From assembly GCA_037957365.1 (NCBI GenBank), contig JARHVA010001473.1:2844001-2908000 (forward strand): 64,000 nt of DNA, given 5' to 3'. Under the pieces are notes generated by a model. It searched no databases. It saw only the letters and a list, made by a program, of their open reading frames with translations, and was not told the origin of the DNA. Position numbers and translations under genes: made by a program. The stretch is from Torreya grandis (Eukaryota > Streptophyta > Pinopsida > Cupressales > Taxaceae). Positions 12,461 through 23,782 of the stretch are shown here, piece after piece (the first letter of the stretch is position 1; every line of letters starts with the position of its first letter).

Positions 12461-12836
12461 TAACTTCTTGAACCAAATAGGTTGAACCTTGTCCCCACTT
12501 AGTGCGAGTGCACAAGTATTTTATTAATATTCAAAAAATCAAGTACATAAGGGTGCCTTTAGTCCGTTAACCCTTTTATAATGCAAACATGGATTTATAG
12601 AGTTTTTACCAATGACCGGTAAAAATAACTAATCTTATAACCAACAATTTACAGGAAAATAACCCGTAAGGTAGTTCTAATTAAATAACATAAAATATAA
12701 AACTACCTAAAACTAAGTAGGTTTATTTTATGGGGGTGTCTTTACTAAAAGATGCATGCCCCATTTACAATAATTATTTATTACCTATAAAAAATCTAAC
12801 CTAATGTTAAGACTTTGGAATAAGTCCTAACACTAT
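12461..12836. other. Segment separating two parts of the LINE ORF1 remnant
   Basis: Open ORF1-like sequence stops at 12460 and a related charged stretch resumes near 12840 in another frame (an EGWTKV-like motif, common in this protein family). The ~375 bases between are AT-rich and non-coding. They may be a later insertion. I did not find clear terminal repeats or a target duplication. Confidence 0.3.
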
Positions 12837-13372
12837 GGAAGATAAATCCCAGCCCTGTGTTATCGCAGAAATCAAGGAAGGATGGACAAAAGTTTAGAAA
12901 AGGAAAAAAGGTAAAAAAAATAGTGGTTCAACCTTCTTGTATGTCCATCTACTTAGGGGGACCTTGAGTTGAACCTCCTAACTCAGAAGGACCTTGATTA
13001 GATTCACAAAAAATAGTTCTTGAAGGCAGAAAAAAGCAGAATCCTGATGAAATTTTGTGAAAAAACCCCTGGTTTTAAGGATGTAAATAGTCTAGATGGA
13101 TTCTATTTACTGATGTTTTTGTAGAAGACTGGCGGATGCTTCACTGAGGCATCTATGGTTGTTTCTTGGTTCTTTGAGGTAGATTTGAACCTCTGTCCAT
13201 TTTAGCTCTTTTTTTTTGGCTAGTTGTTCTTGTGTCTATTTGGCCTATCTTGTTACCGCTAGTAGAGGTGTCCTATTTGTGTGTCAACGTCACATCTTTG
13301 TCTCCTTTGTATTAAGTTCCAGGATCGTCAAAACCTATGACCTTTATTTGATCAAATAACAAAAATAATAGA

Positions 13373-14462
13373 AATAGAATGCTCACTTAATTTAAGAATT
13401 AACTTTTATTTTCTAAATAAGAGCTAAAGAATAGTTATTCTTTATTTTTAAAATAAGAGCTAAAAATTAAAAATTTAGTTAATTCTAGGTTAACTATTAA
13501 CTTAATAAGATTTTCATTATGCATGTCAACTTTATATTATTTTAAACAAATAATGAAGAATTAGAATTCTCTTTTAATGTTCAATATTATTCTCTATAAT
13601 TTTAATATATATTTTAATATTTCTTCTTGCCATATAATCTGGTATGAATAATGTATAATTAGTATAGAGAACGTAAAGAGAAAATAAAGATGACATGAAT
13701 CATGCCATGTGTTGTTGGAATGAGGAAGATTTTTTTTTGTTGGAGTAAAAAGACTTTATAAGAGATAAAAGAATCTCATATGTGCTAAGAAGACATTAGA
13801 AAGGATTTTATTGACAATGTATTTCATGCATAGAGATGGTGTAATTGAAGAGAATAATGAAGAAGATGAAGAAAATAATAAATAATAAAGGGTTAAAGAG
13901 GATACTTATTGAAGGTTGATGAGAAATTAGAAGATATGCATGTAAATGGTTACACGAATGAAAACAATATTGAAGATGAACCTCATTTTCAAGTTTTTGC
14001 ATAATTTTATCTTATGAAACATGAGAATGAAGATGGCATTGAAGATGATGAGATATAACAAGAGAAAAAGAGAACCACTATAGAGATGACCATTAAAATC
14101 TTGGAAGTGAATAAGCATAATGTTGATTTTAGCATTTATGATTCAGTTGAGCAAATAGGTGATGCAAGCAAAACATGAATTATCTTCCAAATTACATATG
14201 CGATTTTAAAAGAGGAGGCATTGTTGGATAGATGGAGGAAGAGGAAGAAGGTAAGATCAGTGATGGACTAGAAGTTTTAGAATATTTCAATTGTAAGAGA
14301 ATGATGCGAAGGATTTATCATTTTATCTTGAGCCAACATGAAAATTTTTAAAAAAAGACAAATTACTTAAAAAAAGTGATAGGTTACTTAAAATAGAGGC
14401 CTACAAAAAATCGCAGGTTACTATTTAGATAATAGGTTACTAAAAATAATGTTCTATAATGT
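13373..14462 (+). repeat. Repeat U, copy I, right part
   Basis: It resumes the U sequence after the LINE and aligns with 15840-16915 and 47743-48830. It contains a decayed ORF (see 13808) and ends in the 17-bp GTTACTAAAAATAAT minisatellite at about 14370-14450. Confidence 0.6.
13808..14300 (+). pseudogene. Decayed U-family ORF, copy I
   Basis: Plus-strand peptides in shifting frames contain an acidic Glu/Asp-rich part, a VNGY motif (about 13945), TIEMTIKI (about 14080), DFSIYDSVEQ (about 14120) and a DRWRKRKK motif (about 14230). The same motifs in the same order occur at 16395-16830 and 48300-48600. I recognise no known family. The basic RWRKRKK motif after an acidic region could bind nucleic acid, but that is a guess. 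Confidence 0.4.
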
Positions 14463-15183
14463 ATATTGGGGGTAAGGTATGTTTACAGAGGAGGAAGGGA
14501 GAATAGAGCTACATAGAGAGGAAAGATAGATTTGAGCATATAAAAACATAAAACTAAAATTTGCATCATATTAACTATTTTTTTTCTAACAGTCGTTATA
14601 CCGTGTGCATCCATTGAAGAGTTTCATGTGGCTTGGAAGGTTGGAAAAAATAAGGTAGTCAATGTAGAAGAAAGATGTTACTTGAAAGTAAGACTCAAAG
14701 AATTCCAAGGAAATAACTATCGTATATGTTTATTTTATTTATGTCAAATTTATTATTATTTTTGTTGTGGCCATGCCAACAATTCTTTTAATGATATTTA
14801 TTTATCTTAATTTTTATATATAATCATTACAAATATTAATATAGACAACATGATTTGATATTTCAAATTATAGAGTTAGATTTCATATCGATGATGAAAG
14901 ATCTTGACCTCAAATACTTTTGTTTATTAACTCTTAAAATATATCATATATATTTCATACCACTTGTTGTAAGTTTGTGTGCTATATAGACCGTAGGGTT
15001 TAATGCATTTTGTACATTAAATAGGGGTTTATGTAAAAAATGGCTTTCAAATAAGATGCATTTTAGGATTTTATTGACATATGCAACATATCGGTTGGGT
15101 TTGTACTCTAACATGCAAACAACCCTTTAAAAATGATAGGTCAAAAAAGTCATCGAAATCAATGAGTTTTTGAAAAATATTGG

Positions 15184-15204
15184 TTTTTTTTTTTTTTTTT
15201 TTTT
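15184..15204 (+). repeat. Poly-T tract, 21 T
   Basis: A run of 21 T lies inside U copy II. The matching places in copies I and III have shorter runs, so this is a local expansion. Confidence 0.9.
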
Positions 15205-16394
15205 CATCAGAATAAATTCGTAGGAAACCCCAGTGATGCTTCCTCACATCCATGGATAAAACTAAAGGTAAAAGCGTCGGCATTAACTTTGGAACGTTTA
15301 ACCTGACAAAGATATCATATAAAATCTAACACGTTAAAAGTGACCAACCGAAAGATTGGATCCCGAAACCTCCCATATATAACAAACAACACTCATCTAC
15401 ATGAACTAGCCCGTCCAACTAAAAATATTAAGTTTTACATAAAGGAAGCCCGATAAACCTTTATTTTAATTAGTAGATTTGATCAAGTCATACAAGGGAT
15501 TTGTATTTAATTGTAACCAAACTAAAATATCTCCAATAATATATTACCGTAAGGTGAAATGCATATTGCAAGAAGCCACAATTTTCGATTTAGTTCATGG
15601 GGTTAGACTTAGCAACTATATGACAAGTGTGAAATTGATAATTTGGAATCTAATTTAATGTAATCTTTCACATCTTGATTCCGAGGCTTTTTATCCCTTA
15701 TGAGATAGCACGCAAAATTTAAAAAAACATAAAAAGAGAAGAGGGTACTAAAAATTATGGGTTACTAGAAATAAATTGCTTTTAAAAAGAGTAGGTTATT
15801 AAAAATAGTAAGTTTAAAAATTTATTAAAAATAAAATATATAAATTATTAAAAATAATAAATTTATTTAATTTTAAAGTTAAATTTTTTCAAATAAAAAT
15901 TAAAAATAGTAACTTTTGTTAATTTTATAATTATTAAATCTTTTAATAATTTTTATGTGTATATCAATTTTATTTTTGAATTATTAATTATTTAAGGATT
16001 TTATATATTATTTTAAATGAATAATGAAGAATTGAAATAATTTTTCACTATTTAATTTTATTTTTTAATATTTTAATATGTGTTTTAAAATTTCTATACT
16101 AATGGCCCAATAATCTAGGATGATTAATGTTTAATTAGAATAGAGAAGATAAATATGGTATGGATCACACCATTTTTTATCGGAATGAAGAGGAAAAAGT
16201 GGTTTTTAGAGAAATAAGAACTTATCATAAAGAAAAAAATCTTTTTTGGAAAGAGATTTTTTTTGGTGCTAACAAGATATCATAATCAAGTTTATTGACC
16301 TCTTTAAGAGTAATTTATGTAGGCATAAATTACTCTTAAAGAGCATGAGGATGAAAACGAAGAGAAGAATGAAGATAAAAACTAAAAAGTTGAA

Positions 16395-16836
16395 ATGGTT
16401 GAAGAGAACACTCCATTGAATTTTAATAAGAAACTAGGATATATGTATGTGAATGGTTATATGCATGAAGACAATATTGAACATGAGATTGATTTGCATG
16501 TTGTTGCATCATTTTCTCCAATGGAAGACGAGAATAAAGATGAAGAGATGGAAGAAGACAAAGAGAAAACCATTTTAGAGATGACCATTAAAAATTATAA
16601 GTGAATGGGATTAACATTGATTTCAATATTTATGATTTACTTGAGCAGAGTGGAGATGCAAGCAAAGCAAAAATTATATTTCCAAGCATATATGAGCTTG
16701 TAAAAGAAGAGGCATGGTTCAATATATAGAGGAAAAGGAAGAAGGAAATTAATATTGGATTTGGACCAAAAGGTTCATTGATTTTAAACAATAGGAGAAT
16801 GATGCAAAAGCTCTGTAGTTTCATTTTAAATAGCAT
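16395..16836 (+). pseudogene. Decayed U-family ORF, copy II
   Basis: A 69-codon open stretch (16395-16604) carries VNGYMHEDNIE, a Glu/Asp-rich part and TILEMTIKN. It is followed out of frame by an IYELVKEEAWF-like segment, RKRKKE (about 16730) and GFGPKGSLIL (about 16755). Copies I and III have the same motifs in order. It is the best-preserved copy, but it is too broken to be expressed as one protein. No known domain was recognised. Confidence 0.45.
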
Positions 16837-16915
16837 GTAAAATTTAGATATAAGTAGGTTACTAAAAACAATGGGTTACTAAAAATAATGAGTTACTTAA
16901 AATAGTAGGTTACTG

Positions 16916-17280
16916 CGAGTGAATCTATGTGCAAATCTAAAGAAGACTATTGGTGTTGATTTGTTTGGAACCATAATTCAGTGTTGGATTGAGGCTTGTA
17001 AGTCTACGACATGTGTTCTTGTTTAAATGTTTGAATATTAAAAGCACATATTATTAGTGATTAGTTTAATGTTGTGTAATCTTTCTTTGAAGAAATAAAA
17101 TTGTGTTATTATTATGTGAATATATGCTGTCATTATGGGTTTCATGGTAGAATGAATCTATTAATTGAGACCTGATCAACTACCATCACTAAAACTTTGA
17201 GGATGAATACATAAAGTGTTAGCAACTATGCCAACGTAGGGATTAGTTAGTGTAAGACTACACCAATGAATTCCATGACA
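16916..17280. other. Unassigned AT-rich DNA between repeat U and element D
   Basis: I find no coding motif or repeat match here. It may hold the 5' LTR or leader of element D, but no second copy exists in the window to test this. Confidence 0.4.
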
Positions 17281-18221
17281 ATATTTGCATGTCTTCATGA
17301 GAAATTGACCAAATAACATAAAGTATTGAACTACATCAATAGACTTTCACCTTACTTACATATAAATATGGAGTTATTTTTCTAACTTTGTGGGGAAATA
17401 TTATTACAAGTTATCCAAGATCGAAGCTAAGGTGAAGATGAAGTAACATCTCACCTCTTCATTTAGTACCATGCACAAGTTCTAACCCATGTGTCACAAT
17501 GCATCATCTCTACCCCCTTTGTAGAAGCAAAACACATATCGCAAGGGAGAACAACCTAAGAAGGTCACTCAACATTAGAAAAATAGTGTGCCTTCTAACT
17601 CAAAAAAATTTGAGAATAAATTAGGTGACAAGTGGTGCCACTAAGATTTTTCACACACACCCATGATGACTCTAAATGTCACACACAATAATATTTGCTT
17701 ATATAGTCTAGAATAAGTCCTACACAAATAAATGACACTAATACAAGTGATACATGTTTGATCACCAACACCACTATCATAAACACATTTGAAGATCAAT
17801 AATATCTCTTCTATACCTTGTTTAGGGTGAAGGTCCAATCTCTTTATGTTATCATTAACATTGGGAGTGAAAAGAACATCATCAAACAAGTAATAAACCC
17901 ATGCCTAGGCCTTGCCGCTATCACACATCACATGCTATACTCCTTGGGGTGGCTTCAGTAATGGAAGGATATACATGTATGCAAGAAGTGTACCTTTTAG
18001 TATAAATTCAAGCCTATGTAGAGCACAATCACTTTTGACATTTCATCTCTAGAGGCTTGTAACATCTTACTGGTGAGACTATATTTGTATGTCTAAGATG
18101 TTACAGATCAATCCAAATCATAGTGGTGGACTGTACATGGGAAATATCTCTTAGTCAACCTCTTGAAGTGAGCTCCAATGACCAAAGTCACTTTCATCTC
18201 CACCAAAAAATTTCATAAGAT
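17281..18221 (+). pseudogene. Element D, left fragment: gag tail and protease remnant (Ty3/gypsy)
   Basis: From 17818 the plus strand reads as a retropepsin region. A GSEKNII motif sits where D-S/T-G-S is expected (17857-17868), and the catalytic Asp codon is replaced by Asn (AAC). It is followed by YSLGW (about 17937) and an EACNILL motif (about 18050). This order matches the protease and post-protease region of plant Ty3/gypsy polyproteins of the same family as the RT at 32.5-33.1 kb. The 17281-17640 part resembles a gag C-terminus only weakly. The coding trace stops abruptly at 18221, where element C begins, and continues at 32301. Confidence 0.55.
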
Positions 18222-19371
18222 TGATTTAAATTTTTTGGGAACATTGGAGTCTTATTCATAATTTAGTTAAAGGGTCTGAGTAGTAAAATTAGTAAATAAA
18301 TATAAAAAAATTAAACTACTGACTTATGTAAATTAGATTAAAATTTCATCTTTTCTAAAAATAGTAATAAGAGATGGAAAAGAAGACTTAGCTAGAAAGT
18401 GACTGATCTGACTAAAATAGAGGCTAAAATTTATTATGCAAGAATGGGACACTATCGTAAACTGAGATCTGACCTTCATTTTGTAATTGGATAGGAGTGC
18501 TAGAACTAGACATGAGTGTCACCAATGTTGTAGTCCACCTCTATCACTATTGCCTTGAAGATCTGAGATTTTTGGGTTTTGTTTCTTATGTCTGTGTGAC
18601 CTTGTCTATGAAGTTTCAATAGTTGGAAGTCTATAGAGCTCCTTGTAGAGTGGATTTTATCTTCAAACCCTATACTCCATTATGCTTTGATCAATTTCAA
18701 GAAAGGGGGGTTAGTGTGTGTAATATTCACTAGACGTGGATCCATACCCCTTATGTGGGTACGTTGCCTACATACCAATACTCTGAAGAGGGATCAAGCC
18801 ATATGTAGTTCTCCCATTTGACGTGCTTTATGCAATTGTGTGTATGAATATGCAAAATGCTAAACTAGATGTGTTTGAGGTGGCTAGGGACTGGTGTACA
18901 AATTTGAATAAACTTGTAAGTATATTAGCTAGCTGTATGCAAACAATAGGGAAGATTTCTAGAGTATTCTTACTTTCTTAGTGATAATTTCCAACCCTTT
19001 CCAAATGATCTTTGAATGGAATTTTATAGGGATCTATTGGTCATGGGTTGAATGTGCTTGCATTAGGCTGACAAGGAGAAGGATGGGAAACTGGAAAGAA
19101 ATGATTTTTGGGGCCAAAAATGGATTTGGATAGGAGCATCGAAAGCAGACAAGAGTGGCATCAATGCTATAGTCCAAGTGTAGAACTACTATCTCAAGTA
19201 GATGGGACCTAAGGGGATTGATTTATCTTGGAAAGAGCAGTCTGTGTGAGTTGGGACCAAGTTTGGAAGGCTACAGTTGACTGAGAATCAATGAAAATAA
19301 GCCTAAGAGGGTTAGCAGAGAAATTAAGAGGGACCTAAGGGTTAGATGATATTAGCTATGCTCAAGTTACC
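18222..19371 (-). repeat. Element C, 3' LTR, larger part (interrupted by B)
   Basis: It aligns with 31117-32275 at roughly 10-11% difference by eye in the clearest part. The last 25 bp of this LTR are at 26089-26113, on the other side of element B. The uninterrupted order is shown by the other copy, where GTTACCAATTTTTGAATT is continuous at about 32271. Confidence 0.8.
19367..19371 (+). repeat. Target-site duplication of element B, left (TTACC)
   Basis: TTACC directly precedes the left LTR of B and recurs at 26084-26088, directly after the right LTR. The intact C LTR at about 32271-32276 has one TTACC at this point. Confidence 0.9.
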
Positions 19372-21677
19372 TGTTGATGCAGTGGATTGTACCCTAGATA
19401 GGAGGCCGAGCTCCTACCTTCCACACACAACAATGGAAACTCCCCTCTCGCTTGTGGGACCGATGAAGCTGGGGGGAGAGTCTCTAGATAAGGGCTAGCT
19501 CCCTTTGATGTATCCTTTAGGTCCTAGACTTCTTACTTCTAAAAAATAAATGAAAAAAAGGGGGGGGGTCAAAAAGGGAGAAGGATGCTGAAAATAGAAC
19601 CTAAACCTAAACTAAAAAGGTGATACACCAAAAAAGTTGACCCACTCAGCCTGAACATACACTTTTCACCAAGAAGTTGTCATACACTACATCTGATGTG
19701 GGAAAATCTTTTGTATCAGTGAGTCAGGGGTCCGTAGAGATACAGGGAGGAAGAACTATCAAAGGTGTTCAGAGACACACTTTGGCAGCCTATTCACATG
19801 CACCTATATTCCTACTGTAGACACTTCTACTAGACTTGTAGAAGAAGAAACTTCACAATGCACTAGACATGTTGGAATCATTCTGTGAAAAGCATAAAAT
19901 AAAATGACTTAACACAAAATAAAAACATAGACATATGCATGAGTGCAAGTTCAAATGGAGATAAAAATTGATAAGTCTTGATTCAAGGTAAAATATGGTA
20001 GAGTTATGCCTTACAAACCCAGAGATTTTTTGGCAGAGCTTTGCCTTACGAGCTAAGAGATGGATCCTCTCTCAAGTGAGAAATTTACAATATATAGAAA
20101 AAGGAGAAGAAGTAAAGGCACTGCTTTCAAAAAAAGACTTTGGCACTCTTTGACAAGTTGGCCCATGTGCATTTGAGAGCGTCAGGAAGAGGAAGTCACT
20201 GTTGCTAATGTCATTCTTCTAGAAGAGGCCTGCTAAAACCATGTTGTGTAATCATTGGTCTTGACTTTGGCATTTAACATTAATGTGAACACATGGGCTG
20301 CACCTCCTTTTTGTTTGCACCATTTGATGACCACTTGGCAAGCAATGCTCCAATTGCAAGAATAAATCCCTGAGCTGACACCTCTTCTTTGCCACCTGGG
20401 CCATTTTGTCTATTTTTGCACTTTGTCTCTTCTTGGCTTTGTCTCTTTCTGGCTCCTTTGGTCGTCAAGGCTATCCTTTTTGGCAGGTCACTGAGTTCCT
20501 TGGGCTCTTCTTTAAGATTTTCAAAATCAATGACTATTTCACTACCTTAAAATTGACGTCTACACACCCATCATTGTTTGAAAACCAATGGCTAGTTCAC
20601 CATGCTTGATTTTGACATCTTTGGGCCCGTCACCCCTTAGAATTCCTTTGACTTCTTGCTTCCTTTGCTTTGGCTTCTTGTTGCTTCCTTTTCCTTCAGA
20701 CTTCTTGTTTTAGACCCTCCTGAAGGGAAGGTGACCCTTCGGCTTTGGAGAAGTGTCCTTCATTTTGACCAAGAGTCCCCTGCAAGGGCACCTGCCCTTC
20801 GAGGTCCTTCAGCTCCTTTGGTCCTAAAATTATTTAGATCTTTTCCATGGACTTTTCCCTGTGAACTTTTTCCCCATAGACAAAAGTCCACAAGAATTGT
20901 CTCTACCACTTTGCTTTACCCTTTTGAAATTCCTTTGGGTCTTTTCCTGCAGTCACTTTTTCCACAGAATTTCTCCCAGCCACTTTTCTCATAGTTATTT
21001 TTCTTCTGAATTTATTCAAACTTTTTGTCCAAAGGAATTCCTTTGAACAAAAAGTTTGAATAAATCATGTCTTGCCTTAGTCTTTTTATGCGGGGTTTTT
21101 GTTCGTAGCCCGTCTAAATTTCTTTGGACTTTTGTCCGAAGAAATTCCTTTAGACAAAAAGTCTGAAGAAATCATGCCTTTATCTTTTCCTTTAACTACC
21201 TTCCAAAAGTGCCCTTTGAGAAATCTAATTCGGTACTGTCACTGACCAAATGCCCTTCAGAAGGGCACTTGTCCTTTGGGAGACTCTCTTGAACTTTTTT
21301 GATTAAACTATCCCTTTGAAACAACCTGTTGAACTGAACGTTGAACGAAGGTATTAAACTGACTGTTGAATCGAGCCATTGAAACAAGCCATGAAGTAAG
21401 CCATTGAACCAGGAACTTGAACCAAACTGACTAAACCAGACTCTTGAACTAAGCACTTGTCCATTTTGCACCTAAGTGTTGGGAACCCATTTATTCTCTG
21501 CAGAGTCCGTCGAAAACATACTTGTAGAGTCCATAGAAACACCTATAGAGTTCGTAGAAATGCCTACAAAGTCTGTAGAAATTTCCAGAATTGTGTAAAA
21601 TCAAAATTGGATTGGTTCAGAATAGTAGGGGAAAAAAGGGGGACTGATTTTGGCCTGTAGGACCAAAATGGTCAACA
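19372..21677. repeat. Element B, left LTR (2306 bp)
   Basis: It begins TGTTGATGCAG and ends GGTCAACA. It matches 23783-26083 over its full length, with roughly 9% difference by eye in the first 160 bases. It carries a G-run at about 19560, many CCCTTTGG / CCTTCAG-type words in its second half, and a 56-nt near-perfect palindrome. Confidence 0.9.
21010..21065. repeat. 56-nt near-perfect palindrome in the left LTR of B
   Basis: Centred on GGAATTCC between 21037 and 21038, the two 28-nt halves are complementary except for one C/A pair. In RNA it would form a long stem. The right LTR has a perfect 36-nt version at 25448-25483. Confidence 0.9.
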
Positions 21678-21679
21678 AA

Positions 21680-21698
21680 TTGGTGACTCCTAAGGGAA
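21680..21698 (+). promoter_or_regulatory. Primer-site-like sequence at the left internal junction of B
   Basis: TGGTGACTCC starts three bases after the left LTR. Tat/Ogre elements use an Arg-tRNA primer site beginning TGGCGACTCC, so nine of the first ten bases fit. If B is plus-oriented this is its primer site; the opposite junction has a competing candidate. Confidence 0.4.
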
Positions 21699-22018
21699 GC
21701 ATGCCTGCTATGCTTAGAGACCAGTTGCCTTAAAAGTCCATTGGGCACAGAGTGAAAAAGTAGCTTTGAAGAAAAGGTTAAAAATAGCCTTGAGAGATCC
21801 TAGAATCAATCATGAGCTTTTACCCCAAACATAAAGAAAACACACACAAGGTTAAAAAACACTACTTGTGCGAACTGCACTTAGGGAAAATAGGAAAAGA
21901 AACTGAAAGCAAACTACTATATACAGCTAACCATGTATATTTGGTTCCCTCCTAGATCAAAGGGAAAATTTATTAAGTCCCCTTCCTGGCTAAGAAGCTT
22001 ATGGTGCCAGACAAGTAG

Positions 22019-23716
22019 CTAAATGGAATGGAGAGTTGGTGACCTGCTCCTCTTGCCTGTCACCTCAATTGGCCTGCATTCGAGTGGATCAGAATCGAAC
22101 ATGCTTCCAACATATATGTACTCTTTTTTTTCTTGGAAGCTTGTTGAATGATAGCTCTTCATGCCGGTTTGTTTCACCAAAAAATTGATGGTTGTTGGCT
22201 CATCACCATAAGCCCTTTGATGTGCATAGTCCCTTTGCAATGCATCATGGTTTGACCTGTTTCCTTTTGCTTCATTGAAGACCCTGCCAAACTCATCTTA
22301 TACTTCCTCTTGGCCTTCTTGAAGAAGGGTGATCGTTGTGATGTCTGAAAAGGAATCACAAACTAATTGATCATCCCATAGAACATCATCCTTTTTTTCA
22401 AAGCTCTCTTCTTCAAGGCTTTCCTCAAGATGGACCAGCCTCTCCTTTTCTTTCTCAAGGATCAGAGTCTATAGTTGTTCAAAGACATCCGTCTGATCCT
22501 TCTCCAATTTAGGCTCCTTGGCATAGTCCTCCTCCTCATCGAAGCAATAAGGAAGTTCATCAAACAAAGAGGGAGAGAGCTCACCATGCTTACATTCCTC
22601 CTCATTATGCTGGAACATCTACATGTATGCATGCCCTGTGTCTTCTCCATTGTCGATGATGTCTTCACAAAGAGCATCGATGATGATTTCTTCTTTTTTA
22701 TTGTTCATGAAAGCCTCTTGGGAAGCTATATATTGGATCTTTTCTTCCTCACTTGCTTCCTGTAAAACATGTTCCTCCTTGAGAAGGGATGAAGTGGAAA
22801 AACCATGTGGAAGAGGAGGCAGTCCTTGAGCTAGAATCGAATGATTCTCCTCTTTCCATTTGGCCAGCACTTCATCTATATTAGGTGTGGTTTGATATCT
22901 CACTTGGAGGTGTGTAGATGGAGTGTGTTCAAACATGTCCATCACAAGTTGGCTGAGGAATCTCCCTTGGGATTCCAACTCTGCAATTCTCCTGGCTAGA
23001 TCTTCTTGGAAGAGCCTTTCTTGGAGGTCACCAGCATCATCATGATGAGTAGGAGCAGTGTCGAGAGAGATGTGCTAGTTCATAATGTTCCCCCCAAAGA
23101 AAGATTCACAATCTAAGGAATTTAAAAGGTTTATCTCCATGGGAGGTTTCTCTAGTTCCCTTTGATGCTTGAAGGCTAGGCACATGGGGTCAAGAGCAGG
23201 GTTGATTAATGCATTAGATTAGCTAGAATGAGCAAGTGCCATCTGATAAAAAGGATTTGGTGAACAAGAGGGGGATTTCTTTTAGAATAGGAGGGGGTGT
23301 GCAAGGCTAGATGCCTTACATGAATGGATTCCTCCATTTTGCTACCTCTTCCTCCATGGATTGCAAGGCCTGAGCTTGCCTGAACAAACACTCCTCTTTA
23401 TACATCAGCTCCTATTGATATCCATACTACTCATTTAGTTTGTTAATCTCCATTACCTGAATCTCAAACTCTAGTGCTACTTCCCTTATTGTTGAAGGGA
23501 AACTAGGAGAGCTACTTGAGGTGATTGCATGAAAATTTTGAGTTTGATCAAAGTCATATGAAGGAAAACAAAGTCCATGATTCTTAGAAATGGTATTATA
23601 CATACAAAGAATGTGATTTCTTGATAGCACCTGGACTGCTTAACTAGCTGATTCAACTCAAAGTTGCCATTGGTGTTGATGAAAAAACCTCCAAAGGCTG
23701 GTTGGTTGAAGAACAC
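22019..23716 (-). pseudogene. Possible gag-like remnant of element B
   Basis: Minus-strand open stretches in changing frames give peptides that look protein-like rather than random. The best is 22978-22619, with LVMDMFEHTP, PNIDEVLAKWKEEN and a long acidic, Glu-rich part. Upstream, about 23060-22980 reads as a Gln/Glu/Arg-rich segment (ERLFQEDLARRIAELE) that could form a coiled coil. Another piece is at 22240-22019. I recognise no domain. Position between LTRs and the charged, helical composition suggest an eroded gag. Confidence 0.3.
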
Positions 23717-23759
23717 ACCGAAAATTCTTTAACTCTTCAGACACAACTTGTCCTAGTTG

Positions 23760-23778
23760 GTCCCACTGGGTGTGCCAA
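23760..23778 (-). promoter_or_regulatory. Primer-site-like sequence at the right internal junction of B (minus strand)
   Basis: Read on the minus strand, TGGCACACCCAGTGGGACC starts a few bases after the LTR end. It has the TGG start and the length expected for a tRNA primer site, but I cannot name the tRNA. It agrees with the minus-strand orientation of the gag-like ORFs. Confidence 0.4.
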
Positions 23779-23782
23779 AAAC

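Larger units (their letters stand above)
10745..13372 (+). mobile_element. LINE-type element with tandem 5' monomers and ORF1 remnant
   Basis: Relative to U copies II and III, this segment is an insertion. It has two tandem 5' monomers, then a decayed ORF1 with a plant DUF4283-like and zinc-knuckle region, then a short 3' region ending in an A-rich tail near 13360-13372. No reverse transcriptase or endonuclease was seen, so it is either ORF1-only or deleted. A possible degenerate target duplication of about 19 bases (AAATAATA...AATG) flanks it with four mismatches. Exact ends are uncertain. Confidence 0.5.
14463..16915 (+). repeat. Repeat U, copy II (most complete)
   Basis: This is the least interrupted copy and follows copy I head to tail. 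Order: GGTAAGGTATGTTTACAGAGGAGG block, GTTGTGGCC block, TAGAGTTAGATTTCA block, a T21 tract, a CATACAAGGGATTTGTATTTAATTG block, an ACCGTAAGGTGAAATGCATATTG block, then the decayed ORF and the GTTACTAAAAATAAT minisatellite (16850-16915). I saw no terminal inverted repeats or TG..CA ends, so the class is unknown. Confidence 0.6.

Noticed and set aside
14628..14810. 60-residue ORF in repeat U
   Set aside because: DNA is conserved in U copies I and III but the frame is not, so it is repeat sequence rather than a gene.
20656..20994. 112-residue ORF and its counterpart at 25020-25355
   Set aside because: They are LTR sequence of element B. Similar in both LTRs because the LTRs are copies, with a different end in each; no domain.
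22462..22765. ORFs on both strands of the B interior as separate genes
   Set aside because: Plus-strand ORFs are shadows; the minus strand has the better peptide character and is reported only as a weak gag-like remnant.
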